Below are positions 16,794-24,496 of a stretch of DNA of 64,000 bases, one piece after another; the first letter of the stretch is position 1, and each line of letters opens with the position of its first letter. The DNA is from JAJDTT01 sp022827025. GTDB lineage: Bacteria; Acidobacteriota; UBA6911; RPQK01; JAJDTT01. A model generated the notes under the pieces. It saw only the letters and a list, made by a program, of their open reading frames with translations, did not search any database and had not been told where the DNA came from. The stretch is taken from positions 4,340,001-4,404,000 of the forward strand of contig OZ241897.1 of the NCBI GenBank assembly GCA_965203535.1. The letters are read 5' to 3'. The translations under genes were made by a program, and so were the position numbers.

Positions 16794-16804
16794 AGGAGGC
16801 GACA

Positions 16805-17146
16805 ATGGCGACGACGGAAGGCTACAGACTGAAAAATCCGCCTCATCCCGGGGGGTTCGTCAAGACCGAAATCATACAGCCGTTGGGGGTTTCCATTACG
16901 GTGGCCGCTAGAGCGTTGGGCGTCACCCGCCCCACCCTCTCGTCTCTTCTGAACGAGCGTTCGACGTTGTCCGTAGAGATGGCTCTGCGTATCGAGAAGG
17001 CTTTCGGAGTCCGCATGGAGACGCTGATGCGGATGCAGAACAGCTACGATATCTCCCGGGCGCGACGGCGAGAGAGTGAGATCAAGGTTGAGCGCTTCAC
17101 GGTTCAAACTCCCGTAGAACCTCGGCACAGACCGATGGGAGGCTGA
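16805..17146 (+). CDS. higA: HigA-family addiction-module antitoxin, toxin gene truncated
   Basis: The 113-residue XRE protein has the HigA signature PHPGGFVKTEIIQPLGVS at residues 13-30, followed by the helix-turn-helix ARALGVTRPTLSSLLNERS and SVEMALRIEKAFGVRMETLMRMQ. HigA binds its own operator and neutralises HigB, a ribosome-dependent mRNA interferase. The ribosome-binding site GGAGG lies 8 bases upstream. The C-terminal 30 residues (RARRRESEIKVER and on) are longer than in minimal HigA. Only the tail of higB survives upstream, so this is an orphan antitoxin that may still act as a repressor. It sits between two copies of a 150-bp direct repeat. Confidence 0.88.
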   Translation: MATTEGYRLKNPPHPGGFVKTEIIQPLGVSITVAARALGVTRPTLSSLLNERSTLSVEMALRIEKAFGVRMETLMRMQNSYDISRARRRESEIKVERFTVQTPVEPRHRPMGG

Positions 17147-17168
17147 GAAAACAGGCAAAGGGCGATTG

Positions 17169-17314
17169 GAGTGGGGGTTTTCCTACCCCCACTCTTCCGG
17201 AGGAAAGAGGGTCGATGATGGAACAGGCAATAGAACATGGGGGGACAGGAAAGTCCCCCCTCCTGTCAGACCGTCTCCGGAACCTCGAACGGCTTCCGGT
17301 ACTCCCGCCGCAAG
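17169..17314. repeat. 150-bp direct repeat, copy 2, with TTTCCT and AGGAAA hairpins
   Basis: This is the partner of 16611-16760. The first hairpin has arms GAGTGGGGGT (17169-17178) and ACCCCCACTC (17185-17194) around TTTCCT. The second has GGGGGGAC (17239-17246), loop AGGAAA and GTCCCCCC (17253-17260). The right part overlaps the true 3' end of the Gfo/Idh gene. This copy looks like the parental one because the oxidoreductase attached to it is complete. Confidence 0.85.
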
Positions 17315-18621
17315 AGCCGGCTCGCCTCCTCGTCTCCCGGGATGGTCTCGGTGTCCGGATCGAAACGGACCTCCCGGCCCACCCGGTGAGAAATGTTGGC
17401 CAGTTCGCAGAAGATGCCCGACCGATGGGTCACTTCGATGTCCGCCGTCAGGACGCTTCTGTCTCCGGCCCGTAGCGCGTTGACGAAGTTCTGGTAGTGT
17501 CCCCAGCTCTTCAGATCCGGCGGGTTGGGCTCGGCCTTCTTGTTCCGTCCCAAGAAGACCTGGTAGTCGCACCCGGCGCCCCGCTTCTGGATCCGGTGTT
17601 TCATGTGGATGTAGCCTTCGGTGCCGTAAAGGTCCCAGGTGAATTCGGCCATCCACTGCAACCTGGGCTCCGGATAGAGGGCGCGCCGGGGCACGACGCG
17701 GCCATGGTCCGAGTAGAGATTTCGCAGATCGCAGGTAAGCAGGGAACCGTCCTCGAACTCGAAGGTGGCCCGGTGCGTGTTGGGGGTCTCGGCCTGGTCC
17801 TTCTCCCCGAAACGGCCTCCCGCCGAGTGGGCCCGGACCGGAACCTCCTGGCCCATGATCCAGCGGCAGACGTCGATGATGTGGATCCCGTTGTTGCCCA
17901 TCTCCCCATTGCCGAAATCCCAGAACCAGTGCCAGTTGTAATGCACCAGGTTCCGGTGGAAGGCCTGCTCCGGCGCCGGTCCCAGCCAGAGGTTCCAATC
18001 CAGCCAGGAGGGAGGCGGCTCCGTAGGCTTGAAGCCCAGCGGATCTCTCGGCCTGGGGAATTCGCAGCGCGCCCAGTAGACCCGGCCGATGACTCCGTCC
18101 CGGACCAGCTTGGCCACCGTGCGGAAGGAACCGCTGGAGCGGCGGTTGGTTCCGCCCTGGACGATGCGGTCGTATTTGCGGGCGGCCTCCACCAGCTTGC
18201 GGCCCTCCCAGACGTTGTGGGCGATGGGCTTTTCCACGTAGACGTGCTTCCCCGCCTGGCAGGCCCAGATTCCCGCCAGGGCGTGCCAGTGGTTGCAGGT
18301 GGCGATTGTGACGGCGTCGATGGACGCGTCGTCCATGATCCGTCTCAGGTCCTTCTCGATCCGGGGCCTCCTGCCGCTGATTTTCCGGGCTTGTTCCGCC
18401 TTCTCCAAAGCCCGGCGTTCGTCCACATCGCAGACTACGGCCAGTTCCACGCCCTCGTTTTCCAGAATCTCTTCCACCAGGCGCCGGCCGCGGCCGCCGG
18501 CCCCGATCAACGCCACCCGGATGCGGTTGTTGGCGCCGGCCCAGGCTTTGGCGGTTCCGATCAGGGAGGCGCCCGCCCAGGTGGAGGACTTGAGGAATTG
18601 CCGACGTTTCAATTCGGTCAT
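17266..18621 (-). CDS. Gfo/Idh/MocA-family oxidoreductase, Tat-exported (1)
   Basis: About 451 residues from ATG 18621; GGGAGA lies 7 bases before it. An upstream reading would run through a dispersed repeat and is rejected. The N-terminus carries a Tat-like signal (KRRQFLKSSTWAGASL). The Rossmann fold begins at VALIGAGGRGRRLVEEI. TIATCNHWHALAGIWACQAGKHVYVEKP is interrupted here only for length; it contains the EKP lysine typical of sugar dehydrogenases in this superfamily. Motifs FWDFGNGEMGNNGIHIIDV and HMKHRIQKRG follow. Such exported proteins use NAD(P) or bound cofactor to oxidise or isomerise sugars. It is the last gene of a five-gene reverse-strand run with a second Gfo/Idh, a heparinase-like lyase, a glycosyltransferase and a BNR lipoprotein. 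Confidence 0.9.
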   Translation of the reverse strand: MTELKRRQFLKSSTWAGASLIGTAKAWAGANNRIRVALIGAGGRGRRLVEEILENEGVELAVVCDVDERRALEKAEQARKISGRRPRIEKDLRRIMDDASIDAVTIATCNHWHALAGIWACQAGKHVYVEKPIAHNVWEGRKLVEAARKYDRIVQGGTNRRSSGSFRTVAKLVRDGVIGRVYWARCEFPRPRDPLGFKPTEPPPSWLDWNLWLGPAPEQAFHRNLVHYNWHWFWDFGNGEMGNNGIHIIDVCRWIMGQEVPVRAHSAGGRFGEKDQAETPNTHRATFEFEDGSLLTCDLRNLYSDHGRVVPRRALYPEPRLQWMAEFTWDLYGTEGYIHMKHRIQKRGAGCDYQVFLGRNKKAEPNPPDLKSWGHYQNFVNALRAGDRSVLTADIEVTHRSGIFCELANISHRVGREVRFDPDTETIPGDEEASRLLRREYRKPFEVPETV

Positions 18622-18637
18622 TGTCATTCTCCCGGCG

Positions 18638-18693
18638 GAGGGCGCCCACAAGGGGTGCCCGTACGGAAGGGTAGCCACAAGGGCACCCCTACG
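18638..18693. repeat. ACAAG-loop hairpin repeat, two tandem copies
   Basis: The first unit is AGGGCGCCC, ACAAG, GGGTGCCCGTACG (18639-18666). The second is AGGGTAGCC, ACAAG, GGCACCCCTACG (18668-18692). They lie in the 99-bp gap between two co-oriented Gfo/Idh genes, so they could tune mRNA stability or act as an attenuator. The same element occurs near 310, 11489 and 24271. Confidence 0.8.
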
Positions 18694-18720
18694 GTCTCCA
18701 TTCTATCCGGCGGACGCTGC

Positions 18721-19836
18721 TCAGACGGACTGGCTGACGCCGGTCTCGGCTGCCTGGTAGGCGCTGAAGACGACTTTCAGGACGTGGAGGGAGTCCTCTC
18801 CCGTGAGCGGCGGATTCCCCTTGCCCCGGCCCAGGTCCACCAGGGATTGGACCAGGGGGTAGTAGCTGCTCGGCTCGGTCTCGAAGTCGTGGACCTGGAT
18901 TTTCCGAGGCGCGTCCGGGTGGGTCGAGTACCAGTGCATGGGACCCTGCAAGAGGTTCATCCGGAGCCAACCCTTGGCGCCCCAGAGCTTGACGCCCAGG
19001 TGATACCCCCGGTCCAGGTAGTAACCGCCGTGGTAAGTCCCTACCATCCCCCCCTTGAACCGGAGGGCCAGGGCCACTGAATCCTCGATTTCCACCGGTT
19101 GGCCGCCCACGTTCCGGGTGACGGCGGAAACCTGCTCGATGCGGTCGCCGGTGAGGTACTGCACCAGGTCCAGATAGTGGATCCCCAGCCAGATGAGCTG
19201 GCCTCCCCCGGCCTTGTCCTTGAAGGCCAGCCAGGAATCCTGGTACCGGGGCCGGGTCAGGCGGGTCTGGTCGGCGACGAAGACCAGGTGGGCGCCGAAG
19301 GGTTCGCCCAGGAATCCGGACCGGATCAGTTCCCGGGCCTTGAGAACCGCCGGGTGAAGCCTGGACCCCAGGGCCAGCATCAGGTTCAGCTTCTTGGAAT
19401 CGGCGAGCCGGACCAGGGGCTCGAAGTCCTCGGCCCGGACGCAGGCCGGTTTTTCGGCCAGGACGTGAGCGCCCGCCTCCAGGGACTCGCGGATCGGCGG
19501 GGGCGCCAGGTGGGCGGCCAGGCTGACGAGGACCGCGCGCGGCTTCGCCTCCCGCAGCATCTCGCCATGGTCCCGGAACGTCGTCAGCTTGTCGCCCAGG
19601 ACTTCGCCGGCCCGGTCGAAGGTGGTTCCGCTCTCGTCCGACAGGGCGACGGAAGCGACTCCCTCGGCCTTGGCCAGCGCATCCAGATAAACGCCCAGGT
19701 GGGGGCCTCTCTCCTGGGTGATGAGGCCCACCGGGACGCCGTCACCGGCCGTCCCGATCCGGGTCGCGGCCGAGAGGGCCAGTGAAGAGACGAGAGTCCC
19801 GCCGGCAGTCTTCTTGAGAAATGTTCTTCGTTTCAT
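18721..19836 (-). CDS. Gfo/Idh/MocA-family oxidoreductase, exported (2)
   Basis: The 371-residue product begins MKRRTFLKKTAGGTL, a Tat-like signal followed by a hydrophobic stretch to about residue 28. The superfamily's second half is recognisable: GAHVLAEKPACVRAEDFEPLV contains the EKP lysine, LMLALGSRLHPAVLKARELI follows, and GGGQLIWLGIHYLDLVQYLTG has the conserved His and Asp. The expected nucleotide-binding loop is weak: the first strand is PVGLITQERGPHLGVYLDAL, without G-x-G-x-x-G. This may be a divergent or non-canonical cofactor site. The neighbour downstream is a second, complete member, and a heparinase-like lyase lies upstream. Confidence 0.87.
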   Translation of the reverse strand: MKRRTFLKKTAGGTLVSSLALSAATRIGTAGDGVPVGLITQERGPHLGVYLDALAKAEGVASVALSDESGTTFDRAGEVLGDKLTTFRDHGEMLREAKPRAVLVSLAAHLAPPPIRESLEAGAHVLAEKPACVRAEDFEPLVRLADSKKLNLMLALGSRLHPAVLKARELIRSGFLGEPFGAHLVFVADQTRLTRPRYQDSWLAFKDKAGGGQLIWLGIHYLDLVQYLTGDRIEQVSAVTRNVGGQPVEIEDSVALALRFKGGMVGTYHGGYYLDRGYHLGVKLWGAKGWLRMNLLQGPMHWYSTHPDAPRKIQVHDFETEPSSYYPLVQSLVDLGRGKGNPPLTGEDSLHVLKVVFSAYQAAETGVSQSV

Positions 19837-19899
19837 GGTGCAGGCCGTTCCGATCTTTGCCGCTCACTCTACCATGGCGTGAGCGAACCCACCTCGTTT

Positions 19900-21927
19900 T
19901 CAGGCAGTCTCCAAACGTACCTCTCCGAGGTCGGATCCCAGGGTCCAATGGTCGACTCCCCGATCCGTCGCCACGGTCACCGTCCGGGATCCGTCGTCCG
20001 CGAGCCGGCTGGCCGCGGATTGCACTGGGGAACTCCGATTCGATCCGAAGGGAGCGAAGACCGACAGGAAAGTGGTGTCGGCAGCCGTGCGGCGCCGGAT
20101 GCAGGTGGAAAGGGTTTCGGATGCCGGATTGGACGGGGCCGAACCCAGGAACATCCGGCCGGAAGGCTCCAGAAGATGGAGATCCAGGAGTCCATCCTGA
20201 TGCCGCCAGCGAAGCCTGCGGTTGGCTGATTCGGGGACTCGGCCGTCCAGCCGCACATGGGCGTAACCGCCGTCGCCGGTCAACGGAGAGGCTGGGGACA
20301 GATCCATTGGTTCGCTGATCCGTTCTCCGTGCACCTGGCAGACCCAGTCCAAGTCTCGAACCGCGGGACATCGGATCTGCAGCAGGTCCACGAAGTAGTG
20401 GCCGCGCCAAAGGAGGATGCGCCGCATCTCGACTCCGGCGTACGGTTCCTCCTCCCAGGAGACAGAGGCGTCGCAGAGCGTATACAGATCGCCGGCTTCA
20501 TACCGGTGGATCTTTCCCTCCGCCAGCGGCTGGCCCCGGCCGTCCACGATGCCGGTGGCGTGGCTGGCCGTCTGCTGGTACCAGGTGTCGTTGAGCCCGA
20601 TGCCGTATCCGGGGGTTCCCAGGTCCGGCAACCAGGGAGCCCCGTTGGCGAAAACCTGGATCCTGAGTTGGTCGTGGTGTCCGTGAACCCCTCCGTCCGG
20701 ACCCGCTTTGAAAATCAGATGACTTCCGTTCCCGCGCTCCCCACCGCGCAGCACGGCGAAGCCCAGATCCTCCATGTGCAGACTCTTCCACCCCGGTTCC
20801 TCTCCCGACGGGATCTCCCGGGCACCGTCCAGGAGCGCCTCGAAGCAGGTCCGGGGACGGCCCTCGTAATTCTGCTGCAGGACCCAGGCGAACACGGGGT
20901 CGCGAAACCAGCCGTAGGCGGTCTCGTAGAAGCCGTCTGCTTCCGGGATCCCGTGGCCGACCCGCTGCCGGAGGCCGATGAAGTACCAGCAGTCGTTCAC
21001 CGCCGGGAGCTTCAGGTCGGGAAAGGAGATGAGGATCGGCGCCAGGAACATCCGCTTGAGGATGCCGTGGTCGTCGAATGACCGGCCCGAGGCCCGCAGG
21101 ATCCGGAGGGTCCAGACCACGGCGTCCAGCATGTAGTAGTGGTAACTGAGGGAGCCTTCCCACCAGATCCCGTCCTGGGAGACCCCCTGGGTGAGCTGGG
21201 GCTCCAGACCCAGGTCGCCCCCCAGTGCTTCCTCGAGCAGATCCTCGTCCTCCAGCACCACCGCCAGGGTGGCCAGGGCCGCGTTGTTCCAATTGGTGGC
21301 GTTGTGGATCTCGGGCCATCGAACTTTTCGGATGTGCTCGGCTCCGGGCCGGAACATCTGCCGGGCCAAACGGGCGGCCGCACCCTCCGGGAGCGTCTCT
21401 TCAAGCAGGGCAAAGGCCCAGCACATCCGAATCAGCCAGACCGACTCGTCCAGTCCCGACCAGGTGACGATCCCGGGGTGGTTGGGGTGGTCCAGGGGAG
21501 GAGACTCCATGTGTTGGTAGCGCTCGGCGTAGGTCGACAGGATCCGGCTGGACAGGTCCCGGTCCGCCCGCGCCTGTTCGCCTTCTCCTCCGGCGACGTG
21601 GCACCGGAAGGCGAGCTTCAGGGCGGCGTCGCTGAGCATGTCGTTCACCGACCAGCGCCACGCGCTGTCGTAGGGCTCTCCGCTGTAGAAGGCGCCACAC
21701 ACGGGACAGAAGTGACGGTAGGGCTCCCGAGGGTTGTAAACGAATTGGACTGCGTGCTTGGGGCAGAAGAAATCATGATAGTAGCCCGCCTGCCGAACCG
21801 GCACCTGGGGCAGGAATTCGTGATATCGGGCCAAGCGCCGGTCCAGGGCGTCCCGGGCCGGAGCGAAGCACTCGTCGGCGGTGCGCCGGCGCAGGTCCCG
21901 GCTCCATTCCGGTGTCAGCAGAGTCAT
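19900..21927 (-). CDS. Heparinase II/III-family polysaccharide lyase-like protein
   Basis: About 675 residues from ATG 21927. An alpha/alpha-toroid domain in the first 380 residues includes EIHNATNWNNAALATLAVVL and WWEGSLSYHYYMLDAVVW, where heparinase-type lyases place their catalytic Asn and Tyr. The C-terminal beta-sandwich has GPDGGVHGHHDQLRIQVFA and then PWLPDLGTPGYG, the family's conserved G-x-H-x-H-x-D and DPG-like motif. Four cysteines in FFCPKHAVQF and FCPVCGAFY near residues 54-85 could bind zinc. Members cleave heparin, heparan sulfate, alginate or related uronic-acid polymers; the substrate here is open. No signal peptide is evident. The start overlaps the glycosyltransferase stop by four bases. 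Confidence 0.88.
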   Translation of the reverse strand: MTLLTPEWSRDLRRRTADECFAPARDALDRRLARYHEFLPQVPVRQAGYYHDFFCPKHAVQFVYNPREPYRHFCPVCGAFYSGEPYDSAWRWSVNDMLSDAALKLAFRCHVAGGEGEQARADRDLSSRILSTYAERYQHMESPPLDHPNHPGIVTWSGLDESVWLIRMCWAFALLEETLPEGAAARLARQMFRPGAEHIRKVRWPEIHNATNWNNAALATLAVVLEDEDLLEEALGGDLGLEPQLTQGVSQDGIWWEGSLSYHYYMLDAVVWTLRILRASGRSFDDHGILKRMFLAPILISFPDLKLPAVNDCWYFIGLRQRVGHGIPEADGFYETAYGWFRDPVFAWVLQQNYEGRPRTCFEALLDGAREIPSGEEPGWKSLHMEDLGFAVLRGGERGNGSHLIFKAGPDGGVHGHHDQLRIQVFANGAPWLPDLGTPGYGIGLNDTWYQQTASHATGIVDGRGQPLAEGKIHRYEAGDLYTLCDASVSWEEEPYAGVEMRRILLWRGHYFVDLLQIRCPAVRDLDWVCQVHGERISEPMDLSPASPLTGDGGYAHVRLDGRVPESANRRLRWRHQDGLLDLHLLEPSGRMFLGSAPSNPASETLSTCIRRRTAADTTFLSVFAPFGSNRSSPVQSAASRLADDGSRTVTVATDRGVDHWTLGSDLGEVRLETA

Positions 21928-22988
21928 CTTCGATAGGCCTCCAGGGTGAGTTCGGCGATACGGTCCCAATCGTACCGCCGGATGCTGGCCAGGGCGGTCC
22001 GGTACGCCTCCTCCAGATCCCAGGTCCGGATCTCCTGCATGGCCTCCAGGAGCGCGCCGGGACGGTTCGGCTCGTAGAGCAGGCCGCCGCCGGGAAGGAA
22101 AACCTCCGGCAAACAGCCCATGTTCGGAGCGATCACGGGACGGGACTCGGAAAGGGCCAGGGTCACGGTCCCCGACGACATGGTGGCCAGAAACGGCAGC
22201 ACGACGGCGTTGGTGGCGCGCAGGACCCTCACCATATCCGGGGTCGGCACCCTCGGCTCGACGATCTTGTCCACGATCCGGGGGTGCCCGGCGGCCAGCT
22301 TTCGTATCTTGTCCAGGTACGGCCTGTAGCGTCCGCCGCCGGCCAGCAGGAGCCAGGAGTCCTCTCCGGGCAACTCGCGGAAGGTCTCGATCAGAGTCTC
22401 CAGGTTCTTGTAGGGCAGGACCCCGCCGATGAAGCCATACGCGAAATCCGCGGCCGGTATGCCCAAATCCCGACGCGCCTCCCTCTGATTGGCGATGTCC
22501 GGGTAGACCCCGATGAAATGACCGTGGGGCGCCAGGAAGATGTCGTGGGACCGGCCGAAGGTTGCCCGCACGCCGGCCGCGGACGCTTCGCAGTGGGCGA
22601 TGATGGCGGTGCAGAGCCGGCACATGTGGAGCCGGAACTCATGATCGATGTGCTGGTGGGTCCGGTTGTGCGGGTAGATGTTGTGGGCGGTCCAGACCAC
22701 CTTGTAGCCCAGTTCGCGGGCCAATTCCAGGGAGGCGGTCATCTCCTCCATCTGGCGCTGCATGACGGCCTCGTCGTCGTTGTAGTAGTCGTGGTGGGGC
22801 CAGTGGAGGTGCAGAATCTGGACCTTGCCCTGGTTCCTTCGCAGGTGCTCGCGGCTGTAGTCCGTTTCGAAAACCATTTCCACGCCCCGCCGCTCCAGGG
22901 CTTCCGCCAAGAGCGCCCCGTAGGGGTTGTTCCCCTCGTGGTTGGCGGGGAGGCGTTTCTGCTGGTGGTAGTAGAAGGCGACGCGCAA
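21924..22988 (-). CDS. GT-B glycosyltransferase (GT4-like)
   Basis: The 354-residue product has GT-B features: N-terminal MRVAFYYHQQKRLP with a glycine-containing loop EGNNPYGALLAEAL, the central VLHLHWPHH-like segment ILHLHWPHHDYYND, and WTAHNIYPHN. The C-terminal nucleotide-sugar half has YGFIGGVLPYKNLETLIE, LLLAGGGRYRPYLDKI and the acidic E-x7-E-like region SESRPVIAPNMGCLPEV. The initiation codon appears to be TTG at 22988; no ATG fits the start of the fold. It probably adds a sugar to a lipid- or protein-linked glycan in the cytoplasm. It overlaps the lyase gene by four bases, an unusual coupling of a synthetic and a degradative enzyme. Confidence 0.85.
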   Translation of the reverse strand: MRVAFYYHQQKRLPANHEGNNPYGALLAEALERRGVEMVFETDYSREHLRRNQGKVQILHLHWPHHDYYNDDEAVMQRQMEEMTASLELARELGYKVVWTAHNIYPHNRTHQHIDHEFRLHMCRLCTAIIAHCEASAAGVRATFGRSHDIFLAPHGHFIGVYPDIANQREARRDLGIPAADFAYGFIGGVLPYKNLETLIETFRELPGEDSWLLLAGGGRYRPYLDKIRKLAAGHPRIVDKIVEPRVPTPDMVRVLRATNAVVLPFLATMSSGTVTLALSESRPVIAPNMGCLPEVFLPGGGLLYEPNRPGALLEAMQEIRTWDLEEAYRTALASIRRYDWDRIAELTLEAYRR

Positions 22989-23027
22989 GATGAACCCGGA
23001 AGTCCGATCCGGCCGGCGAAAAGCAGC

Positions 23028-24185
23028 TCAGCGCGGATCGGGCTCGATGAAGAAGACGTATTCGTTGGTGTCCCGGCCGTCGTAGATGATGCTGTATTCC
23101 ACCATCAGCTTGAGCGGCTCCTCGTCGTTGTACCGGTTGATGATGCAGTTGTGGCTGTAGCCGTCGGGGTGCCGGGTGTCTCCGCTGACGATGATCCCGC
23201 TGCCCCAATTGATGCCGTCGTCGGACTGGTAGAGGACGAAGCGGCGGCTGCCTTCCCCCTCCTGCCCGGACCGGCCGTGCAGGTAGTACTTGCCCCCCAG
23301 CCAGGCCAGCTCCGGGTCGCGGATCATCTTGTCCACGTAGGTCCGTTGCTGCTCGCTCCAGGTCTTTCCCTGATCCTGGCTGATGCAGTAGTAGAAGTGG
23401 TGCTCGTCCTTCTCGGTGTAGGCGCCGGCCAAGATGCGCCCGTCCGGCATCAGGCACATGGTCCCGTACCACTTGTCGTCGTCGAGCGGCAGCGTGCTCC
23501 TCCGGGTCCAGCTCTGCCCGTCGTCGCTGCTGGCGTAGAGGACGTGGGGTCCGCCGTCTTTGCTGTCATACAGGACGTAGTTGGTTTCGCCGGACACCGC
23601 CACGGCGCAGGGATACCCGACGAAGTCGCCATCGATGCGCTGGAAATCGCTCCAGGTGGAGCCGTGATCCAGGCTCCTCATGAATCCGCTGTCCCTTTTG
23701 CCCTCGCCGAACTGGAAATGTGTGAGGAACAGGACGGCGGATCCCTTCTCGGTGACCAGGCCCTCCTCGACCCAGACGGACCGCTTCCGCTCCGGGTCGT
23801 ACTGGTCGTAGGAGTATTGGAACTTGTTGTACCTCTTCCAGGTCCTGCCGCCGTCCGAACTCTCGGCGTATTCGGACCAACCGTCCAGGTTGTGGTCGGT
23901 GGTGTTGGTGTGGAAGGCCACGATCCGGCCGTCGGCATACTCCATGCAGACGGGCCCGCCGTGGGTGCAGCGTCCCGGAGCGTCGTTTTCGAGGTCGGCA
24001 ATGATGTCCCCGAAGATGTCATCGCCCAGCTCCGTGGACGGGTCGTAGTCGTAGATCCGCGCCCCGTCGATCCGGCCCCGTTCATCGGCCTTTTCACCGG
24101 CTGCCGGCTCCTGCGCCATCTCCCCGGAACCGCATCCCACCAGGAATACGACGGCGATGATGGCAAACGCTGTTCTGGGAGCCAT
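23028..24185 (-). CDS. BNR/sialidase-fold lipoprotein
   Basis: About 385 residues from ATG 24185, preceded by GGAGGA. The lipobox VFLVGC (Cys18) predicts a lipid-anchored protein. The body is a beta-propeller with Asp boxes: SSDGGRTWKRY, SLDHGSTWSDF, SSDDGQSWTRR and SQDQGKTWSEQ. These boxes mark sialidases and other BNR propellers that act on or bind glycans. The arginine triad of true sialidases cannot be assigned with certainty, so sugar binding or a different hydrolase activity is possible. It is the first gene of the reverse-strand glycan operon, with an intergenic cluster of hairpin repeats upstream. Confidence 0.85.
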   Translation of the reverse strand: MAPRTAFAIIAVVFLVGCGSGEMAQEPAAGEKADERGRIDGARIYDYDPSTELGDDIFGDIIADLENDAPGRCTHGGPVCMEYADGRIVAFHTNTTDHNLDGWSEYAESSDGGRTWKRYNKFQYSYDQYDPERKRSVWVEEGLVTEKGSAVLFLTHFQFGEGKRDSGFMRSLDHGSTWSDFQRIDGDFVGYPCAVAVSGETNYVLYDSKDGGPHVLYASSDDGQSWTRRSTLPLDDDKWYGTMCLMPDGRILAGAYTEKDEHHFYYCISQDQGKTWSEQQRTYVDKMIRDPELAWLGGKYYLHGRSGQEGEGSRRFVLYQSDDGINWGSGIIVSGDTRHPDGYSHNCIINRYNDEEPLKLMVEYSIIYDGRDTNEYVFFIEPDPR

Positions 24186-24270
24186 TTTGTCCTCCGTCCT
24201 CGCGGCGGTCCGTTTCGGTTCGCGAGATACTACCACTTCGGAGGAGACGTGAGGAGGGTGGCCGACCAGA

Positions 24271-24424
24271 AGAGGGCGACCACAAGGGTCGCCCCTACGT
24301 GGCGAAGAACGGATGGGAGGGGGGACATTCTTGTCCCCCTCTTCAGCAGCAAGCACGCGAGAAGGCGACAGTCAGCGAGAAGGGGACAGTCATGTTTTGC
24401 TTGGGGGGACTGACAGTCCCCCCT
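24271..24424. repeat. Cluster of three hairpin repeats between divergent sialidase-type genes
   Basis: The 311-bp gap between the divergent genes at 24185 and 24497 holds three hairpins. First is an ACAAG-loop element with GGGCGACC pairing to GGTCGCCC (24274-24295). Second is GGGGGAC pairing to GTCCCCC around ATTCTT (24320-24339). Third is a perfect 9-bp stem, GGGGGGACT with AGTCCCCCC around GAC (24403-24423). The last two are variants of the AGGAAA-loop family. Both genes' promoters must lie in or beside this cluster; none is clear. Confidence 0.75.
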
Positions 24425-24496
24425 CCGATTCTCATTCCTCACGCCTCCTCTTCCATGTAGACTTGGGTCGCAACTCCATAGGAGGTCAGTAGTCCC

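Noticed and set aside
21912..24413. 833-codon forward frame across heparinase start, glycosyltransferase and BNR genes
   Set aside because: It crosses three well-supported reverse genes and an overlap junction and has low-complexity Val/Gly/His-rich composition.
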